NCBI GenBank assembly: GCA_051873875.1
Contig: JBJEFI010000084.1
Location: forward strand, 1 to 9,254
Length of the DNA: 9,254 nt
Origin: JBJEFI01 sp051873875
GTDB taxonomy: Bacteria > Bacillota > Bacilli > Bacillales > Bacillaceae_G
Direction of reading: 5' to 3'
This document shows, one piece after another, positions 6,110 through 9,254 of the stretch; the stretch's first letter is position 1; the number at the start of each line of letters is the position of its first letter. The notes beneath the pieces are model-generated. The model was given only the letters and a program-made list of their open reading frames with translations, was not told where the DNA came from and ran no database searches. The translations under genes were made by a program, and so were the position numbers.

Positions 6110-6253
6110 ATAAAGTGAAACTTCCATCAGTGGGGTCTTCTTTCACCTTCCACTGAGGCTTAGTTGAACGAATCGGGCTTTTACTGACACTTATCTGCCC
6201 TTAAACTCTAAGTTTTGAAGGGCGAGTCTTAGTGTCAGTTAGAGCAGGATAAA
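6110..6253 (-). repeat. bcr1-type repeat element of the B. cereus group
   Basis: A non-coding element of about 134 bases (6115-6248) flanked by direct repeats ATAAA at 6110-6114 and 6249-6253 (TTTAT on the element's strand). From memory, a TTTAT motif at the ends, about 150 bases in length and restriction to the B. cereus group are hallmarks of bcr1, a MITE-like mobile repeat without a transposase. It contains two hairpins. One is ACTGACAC (6183-6190) with GTGTCAGT (6232-6239), whose inner arms GCCCTT (6197-6202) and AAGGGC (6218-6223) also pair; the other is TCAGTGG (6127-6133) with CCACTGA (6150-6156). Shortened copies lie at 1542 and 2374. Orientation is given relative to the TTTATCC end. 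Confidence 0.8.
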
Positions 6254-6264
6254 GGGGGAGCAGG

Positions 6265-6681
6265 ATGGACGAGAAACTATTAAGAATAGGAACGACTTAT
6301 ATTCCTGTAAAAAATGTAGAACTTTCTTCTAGATGGTATGTGGACAAATTGGGTGCAGAATTAAATTATAAAGATGAGGATAAAGCAATTCTTAATTTTG
6401 CAAACCAAAGTATCTTTCTTGTAAAGGCAAAGGAAAATCAAAGTGCCAATTTTTATGATAGTTACGGGAAAGAACGTTTCTCTTTAACATTTGAAGTAAA
6501 TGGATTAGCTGCTTTAGAAGCGATTCATCGAAATTTTATGGAGAAAGGCATCAAAGTTGGCGAAATTGAAAACAGAGGACATGCTGGAAGAAACTTTGTT
6601 TTTTATGATGTAGATGGTAATAAATTCGATGTATGGAGTGAACTAAGTTCCATATTTAAAGAGAAATATCTTATTAACTAG
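6265..6681 (+). CDS. VOC (glyoxalase/bleomycin-resistance fold) family protein
   Basis: A 138-residue single-chain vicinal-oxygen-chelate protein made of two beta-alpha-beta-beta-beta modules. Module 1 has 'TYIPVKNVELSSRWYVDKLGAEL' (11-33) and 'AILNFANQSIFLV'. Module 2 has 'FSLTFEVNGLAALEAIHRNFMEKGIKV' (72-98) and the closing 'NFVFYDVDGNKFDVWSEL' (110-127), the usual D-x-D-G-N strand pair. The family includes glyoxalases, dioxygenases, fosfomycin-modifying enzymes and drug-binding proteins. The expected metal ligands (H/Q, E) are not clearly conserved, so a binding role is possible and the substrate is unknown. AAAGGGGG (6251-6258) lies six bases before the ATG and directly adjoins the bcr1 end repeat. 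A terminator follows. Confidence 0.82.
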   Translation: MDEKLLRIGTTYIPVKNVELSSRWYVDKLGAELNYKDEDKAILNFANQSIFLVKAKENQSANFYDSYGKERFSLTFEVNGLAALEAIHRNFMEKGIKVGEIENRGHAGRNFVFYDVDGNKFDVWSELSSIFKEKYLIN

Positions 6682-6688
6682 TATATAT

Positions 6689-6722
6689 AAGGCAATTCTT
6701 CATGAGGGAGAATTGCCTTTTT
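6689..6722 (+). terminator. Terminator of the VOC gene
   Basis: AAGGCAATTCT (6689-6699) pairs perfectly with AGAATTGCCTT (6709-6719), followed by T's to 6722. Confidence 0.9.
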
Positions 6723-6892
6723 GTATTTTAATTCTGCTCTTATTAAGAAATTCTTCATAACTTTAGTAACTGTTTCTTCATATTTTTTCTGTAAACTATA
6801 TGTATCGGAAGTTATTGATTATGTAATTAAATAGAAACATTCATTAAGGGAAAATATATACTTTGGTAGTTTGATAGATGGAGGAATGATAG

Positions 6893-7450
6893 ATGTTTTT
6901 AGGAGTATTGTTAATAGGGATAGTCCTTGGGAGTATCATATCCGCATTGATTTATTTACCAATTTTCATTATTCAACGTAAAAAGAAAGCACCAGTGATA
7001 AGGCATTTGACAATTTATGTGTTAATTGGCTGTTTTGTTGTTATCGCCATTGCTACTATTTTCTTAGGAGGAATTACCTTCAAACCAGATCATTATTTTC
7101 TGAATCTGAAACCATTTATTTGGGTGAATGAAACATATACAATGGGATTTGATAAAATGATTCGTCAATTGCTTTTAAATATTCTAATGTTTGTACCACT
7201 TGGGGTTCTATTGCCAATGATATTCAAATCGCTCCGTTCATTTTGGAAACTAGCATTATGCACGCTATCTATTACAATTTTAATAGAAGTACTACAATAT
7301 TTCACAGGACGCTCTGCGGATATTGATGATGTCATTATGAATGGGCTCGGTGGTATTATCGGATATGGCGTTTTTGTACTGCTAAATCGTGTATTCCGAA
7401 ACCGTTCATGGTGGACGAAATCGATAGCAGGAAATACAATGCAAGGTTAA
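6893..7450 (+). CDS. VanZ-family membrane protein
   Basis: A 185-residue membrane protein of the VanZ-like family (PF04892) with about five predicted helices (3-27, 39-60, 91-111, 117-137, 150-166). The family core is clear: 'LLLNILMFVPLGVLLP' (93-108) and 'IEVLQYFTGRSADIDDVIMNGLGGIIGYG' (131-159), including E132, Q135, G139-R140, D143, D145-D146 and N150. VanZ is named for low-level teicoplanin resistance in the enterococcal vanA cluster, but most Bacillus homologues stand alone. There are no van genes here, so resistance should not be assumed. GGAGG (6880-6884) precedes the ATG by eight bases; the ATG at 6886 is out of frame. A TATACT box at 6857-6862 could be its -10, though the -35 is weak. 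The C-terminal ~20 residues are basic and polar, probably cytoplasmic. Confidence 0.87.
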   Translation: MFLGVLLIGIVLGSIISALIYLPIFIIQRKKKAPVIRHLTIYVLIGCFVVIAIATIFLGGITFKPDHYFLNLKPFIWVNETYTMGFDKMIRQLLLNILMFVPLGVLLPMIFKSLRSFWKLALCTLSITILIEVLQYFTGRSADIDDVIMNGLGGIIGYGVFVLLNRVFRNRSWWTKSIAGNTMQG

Positions 7451-7467
7451 AATCTGCTAATAGTGCG

Positions 7468-7503
7468 AAAAGATAAATCACTGGGAATGATTTATCTTTT
7501 TTT
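7468..7503. terminator. Terminator between the VanZ-family gene and the convergent metalloprotease-like gene
   Basis: A 13-base-pair perfect stem (7468-7480 with 7488-7500; inner arms GATAAATCA/TGATTTATC) and 7-base loop are followed by T's to 7503. A shorter T run on the other strand may also serve the convergent - strand gene, which has no better terminator of its own. Confidence 0.88.
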
Positions 7504-7591
7504 GTTAAGTTCCGTTAAAATATAGTGCTAAATAATTAAGACAAATTTTAATTTATACGAGTCTCTAATTCTTTTTCAAATAGTGCATACG

Positions 7592-8341
7592 TTAAGCAAA
7601 GAAGGTGCTTAAACCAAAATATTGCGTTAAGGGCACTTTTCTACCTTCCTTATCCCATTTATGGTACATATCAAAAACCAATTTCACATTATTATTAGCG
7701 TACTCTTCTACTAAAAACTTTACAGCAAGATAACTCCGCCAATAATCAAACATAATACTTGATAAACTATTTTGATAAGAATTGCTGCCGAAGTCATCTA
7801 TCGAATGGTTTCCATATTTTTCTTTGAAAATCTCAACTAATTCCATTTCGGCAATCGTTATTTCATTGAATTCTTTCTCAGTTAACAATAGTTTTCGAGG
7901 TAAGTAAAAACAGATTCCTTCTTCAAACCATATACTATTTTCTCTTTCGTCTTCAAAGTCATCTAAAAATAAATTAGAATGATGAGTTAGTTCATGTGCT
8001 AATATGATGAATACTTGATTTTCGGAATAATTTTCATAAAATCTTTGGAGATTTGGAAGTTCTTTTCCATCTAATTGTTTTACAAGAATTTTTCTCCAAG
8101 TTTCTAAATCAGGTGACATGTAAATTAAATTTTTATTTGTGTAGGCTGGTATAGGTATTTCAGAGAAAACAGTAGTTGCTAATTCTTCAGTAGTCCATAA
8201 AATTCCTTTTGGTATATCTGTTAGAGCATAGTCCTTTTCCAGTATCTTTTTATAGACATTCAGTTTCTTATTAAATCGATATATAATTTCTTGATATTTT
8301 TCGTAGTCCTCTTTCCCTTCAAATGCATATATTTGTTTCAT
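7592..8341 (-). CDS. Putative zinc metalloprotease-like protein (HEXXH), cytosolic
   Basis: A 249-residue protein I do not recognise by name. It carries H116-E117-L-T-H120, a HEXXH zinc site in a hydrophobic helix ('VFIILAHELTHHSN'). 'WFEEGICFYLPRK' follows, with E140/E141 about 20 residues after the second histidine. This is the arrangement of gluzincins such as M1 and peptidase MA-like proteins, where a 'W-x-x-E-G' glutamate is the third ligand. No signal peptide or membrane segment is seen, so it is probably cytosolic. The N-terminal ~100 residues are charged and helical, and the C-terminal 'YWRSYLAVKFLVEEYANN' resembles the helix after the active site in such enzymes. The ribosome site is AAAGGAA (8353-8359), 11 bases from the ATG, somewhat distant. 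It lies 50 bases downstream of the DUF5412 gene without a terminator between, so the two are probably co-transcribed. Substrate unknown. Confidence 0.72.
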   Translation of the reverse strand: MKQIYAFEGKEDYEKYQEIIYRFNKKLNVYKKILEKDYALTDIPKGILWTTEELATTVFSEIPIPAYTNKNLIYMSPDLETWRKILVKQLDGKELPNLQRFYENYSENQVFIILAHELTHHSNLFLDDFEDERENSIWFEEGICFYLPRKLLLTEKEFNEITIAEMELVEIFKEKYGNHSIDDFGSNSYQNSLSSIMFDYWRSYLAVKFLVEEYANNNVKLVFDMYHKWDKEGRKVPLTQYFGLSTFFA

Positions 8342-8391
8342 TTAAAATTATATTCCTTTCGTTCAAAAATAAATTTTCTTAAATTAAACTG

Positions 8392-8799
8392 CTATTCATG
8401 CCGTCGATAATCGTATGTATCTTTTCTCACATCTAATTTCTTGCCGTTAATCATAACGACATGATCAGATTCCCAACTAACTTCTGCATTTTCCACATGG
8501 TATTCCCAGTATATATTTTTTTGTTTATTCGTTTTCGTCGTTACTAATTCACCTCGTATTGCATAACTAGTCGTTGCACCACCATCGCTTCGATAAATAT
8601 TAATGACATATGCACCTGTAGGAGACTCGAATTGATTAATGAATTCCCCTTTCGGTAGGCTATTCATTGAATAGAAAAAATGATAAACAAGCCATCCAAG
8701 TAAAACGATAATAATGAGGATGAATGTTAAACAGCCTTTAAATAATTTTTTATTGCTTTCTTTTACTAGCTCTTTATGAGTTGGATAGTCCTTCTTCAT
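8392..8799 (-). CDS. DUF5412-type membrane-anchored protein
   Basis: A 135-residue protein: a short basic cytoplasmic N-terminus, one membrane helix at about 22-43 ('GCLTFILIIIVLLGWLVYHFFY'), then an extracytoplasmic beta-rich domain. The domain reads 'LPKGEF', 'SPTGAYVINIYRSDGGATTSYAIRGELV' (59-86) and 'KNIYWEYHVENAEVSWESDHVVMINGKKLDV', the pattern of DUF5412 proteins in Bacillus as I remember them. There is no cleavage site or lipobox, so it should stay anchored as a type II-like protein. Function unknown. AAGGAG (8807-8812) lies seven bases before the ATG; the ATG at 8804-8806 is out of frame. It is the first gene of the probable - strand pair with the metalloprotease-like gene and is transcribed away from the small membrane protein at 8953. 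Confidence 0.78.
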   Translation of the reverse strand: MKKDYPTHKELVKESNKKLFKGCLTFILIIIVLLGWLVYHFFYSMNSLPKGEFINQFESPTGAYVINIYRSDGGATTSYAIRGELVTTKTNKQKNIYWEYHVENAEVSWESDHVVMINGKKLDVRKDTYDYRRHE

Positions 8800-8847
8800 T
8801 ATACATCTCCTTTCGAGTGTGGTTACGGAATGCGGTTCATACTATTA

Positions 8848-8876
8848 ACTATATAATAGAATGAAAATTCAATCTA
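8848..8876 (-). promoter_or_regulatory. Candidate promoter of the DUF5412/metalloprotease-like pair
   Basis: On the - strand TATAGT (8853-8848) fits a -10 box with one mismatch, with TAGATT (8876-8871) 17 bases upstream as a weak -35. Supported mainly by position ahead of the gene. Confidence 0.3.
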
Positions 8877-8878
8877 TT
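8855..8878. promoter_or_regulatory. 24-base dyad in the divergent promoter region
   Basis: AATAGA-A-TGAA (8855-8865) is mirrored by TTCA-A-TCTATT (8868-8878) with a single mismatched pair and a 2-base centre. It overlaps the candidate - strand promoter and lies just upstream of the + strand one, so one regulator bound here could affect both directions. No known regulator consensus is recognised. Confidence 0.35.
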
Positions 8879-8890
8879 AAGAGGGCTGTA

Positions 8891-8899
8891 TGATATACT
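8891..8899 (+). promoter_or_regulatory. Candidate extended -10 promoter of the small membrane protein gene
   Basis: TGA followed by TATACT fits TGnTATAAT with one mismatch. The predicted start is near 8906, consistent with a translation start at 8926 or 8953. Confidence 0.42.
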
Positions 8900-8952
8900 A
8901 GCCATAAGTACATTTGGAAAAGGGTATGTGGAATGGTAAGAGCGGGGTTAGA

Positions 8953-9237
8953 ATGTCTTCGGATTATCGTTATTTTTTTCTTTTGGGTAGCATAATGGGA
9001 GCGGTTATGGTAGAAATTTATAAATTATTCGGAGTAAATATGGAGGATACGTTTGGAATGTTGCTAATGGGAGTTGCTATTTTGATGTTACTTTTTGTCT
9101 TCTATCGAAATAAGCTTCAGTTTTCTGGGTTTTATAAAGGAAAAGGGAATGTAAAATTGTCAAAAGGAACTAGTACGTTTTTGGTTACTTGTTCCTTACT
9201 GCTACTCGGTGTAGCACCTTTTTTCATTAGTAGATAA
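8953..9237 (+). CDS. Small three-span membrane protein, unknown function
   Basis: I do not recognise this family. With the chosen start it has 94 residues and three predicted membrane helices (about 7-26, 33-51, 74-92), separated by a short 'GVNMEDT' turn and a basic loop of about 20 residues ('RNKLQFSGFYKGKGNVKLSK') that should be cytoplasmic. The start is uncertain. The frame is open from a TTG at 8914 and has an ATG at 8926, but for 8926 the purine run (8918-8924) is only one base away, and for 8914 no ribosome site is seen. ATG 8953 has a GGGG at 8944-8947 five bases upstream and gives a normal N-terminus (MSSDYRYFF). It is divergent from the DUF5412 gene. The bases after the stop (AAAAAGCCTAGCTGC) look like the left arm of a terminator cut by the window end. 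Confidence 0.65.
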   Translation: MSSDYRYFFLLGSIMGAVMVEIYKLFGVNMEDTFGMLLMGVAILMLLFVFYRNKLQFSGFYKGKGNVKLSKGTSTFLVTCSLLLLGVAPFFISR

Positions 9238-9254
9238 AAAGCCTAGCTGCAAGA

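Noticed and set aside
6050..6264. Riboswitch or small RNA gene in the yfnB-VOC gap
   Set aside because: The structured part coincides with the bcr1-like element, related copies occur elsewhere in the window, and no riboswitch core is recognisable.
508..7450. Antibiotic-resistance reading of the MBL-fold, beta-lactamase-fold, VOC, pentapeptide and VanZ genes
   Set aside because: Each belongs to a broad fold family in which resistance genes are a minority. None shows the specific features (export signal, van cluster, Qnr-like loops) needed for that claim.
1..9254. tRNA, rRNA, CRISPR array or phage/defence island
   Set aside because: No cloverleaf, rRNA-like segment, spaced direct-repeat array, integrase or known defence gene is visible on either strand.

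Overview
The window looks like chromosomal DNA of the Bacillus cereus group (B. cereus, B. thuringiensis, B. anthracis and relatives). The evidence is the low G+C content, strong AGGAGG-type ribosome binding sites, TTG/GTG starts, recognisable Bacillus proteins (YkhA-like thioesterase, YfnB-like HAD phosphatase, DUF4083 and DUF5412 proteins), and a repeat at 6110-6253 with the features of the B. cereus-group element bcr1. I see no rRNA, tRNA, CRISPR array, insertion sequence with transposase, or prophage.

Layout. 10-297 is the C-terminal remnant of an SMI1/KNR4 (SUKH) gene cut off by an in-frame stop, followed by a terminator. Next, all on +, come an MBL-fold hydrolase (508-1491), a pentapeptide-repeat protein (1645-2304) and a small DoxX-like membrane protein (2569-2913). 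Two short bcr1-like fragments flank the pentapeptide gene. On the - strand are a serine hydrolase of the beta-lactamase/PBP class C fold (2968-3966) and a hotdog acyl-CoA thioesterase (4236-4715). On + again are a 55-residue DUF4083 membrane peptide (4992-5159), a YfnB/YjjG-type nucleotidase (5339-6049), the most complete bcr1 element, a VOC/glyoxalase-fold protein (6265-6681) and a VanZ-family membrane protein (6893-7450). The right end has a - strand pair, a DUF5412 protein (8392-8799) followed by a cytosolic HEXXH metalloprotease-like protein (7592-8341). Divergent from it is a small membrane protein (8953-9237).

Organisation. Most genes have their own hairpin-plus-T-run terminator and look like single-gene transcription units. 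The only likely operon is DUF5412 plus the metalloprotease-like gene. The gene products do not form an obvious pathway: this is a patchwork of housekeeping-accessory hydrolases and small membrane proteins. I found no convincing new multi-gene system. The items most worth a second look are the three bcr1-family copies at different stages of decay, the junction of the complete copy with the VOC ribosome binding site, the broken SUKH gene, the DUF5412/HEXXH pair, and several inverted repeats in promoter regions.
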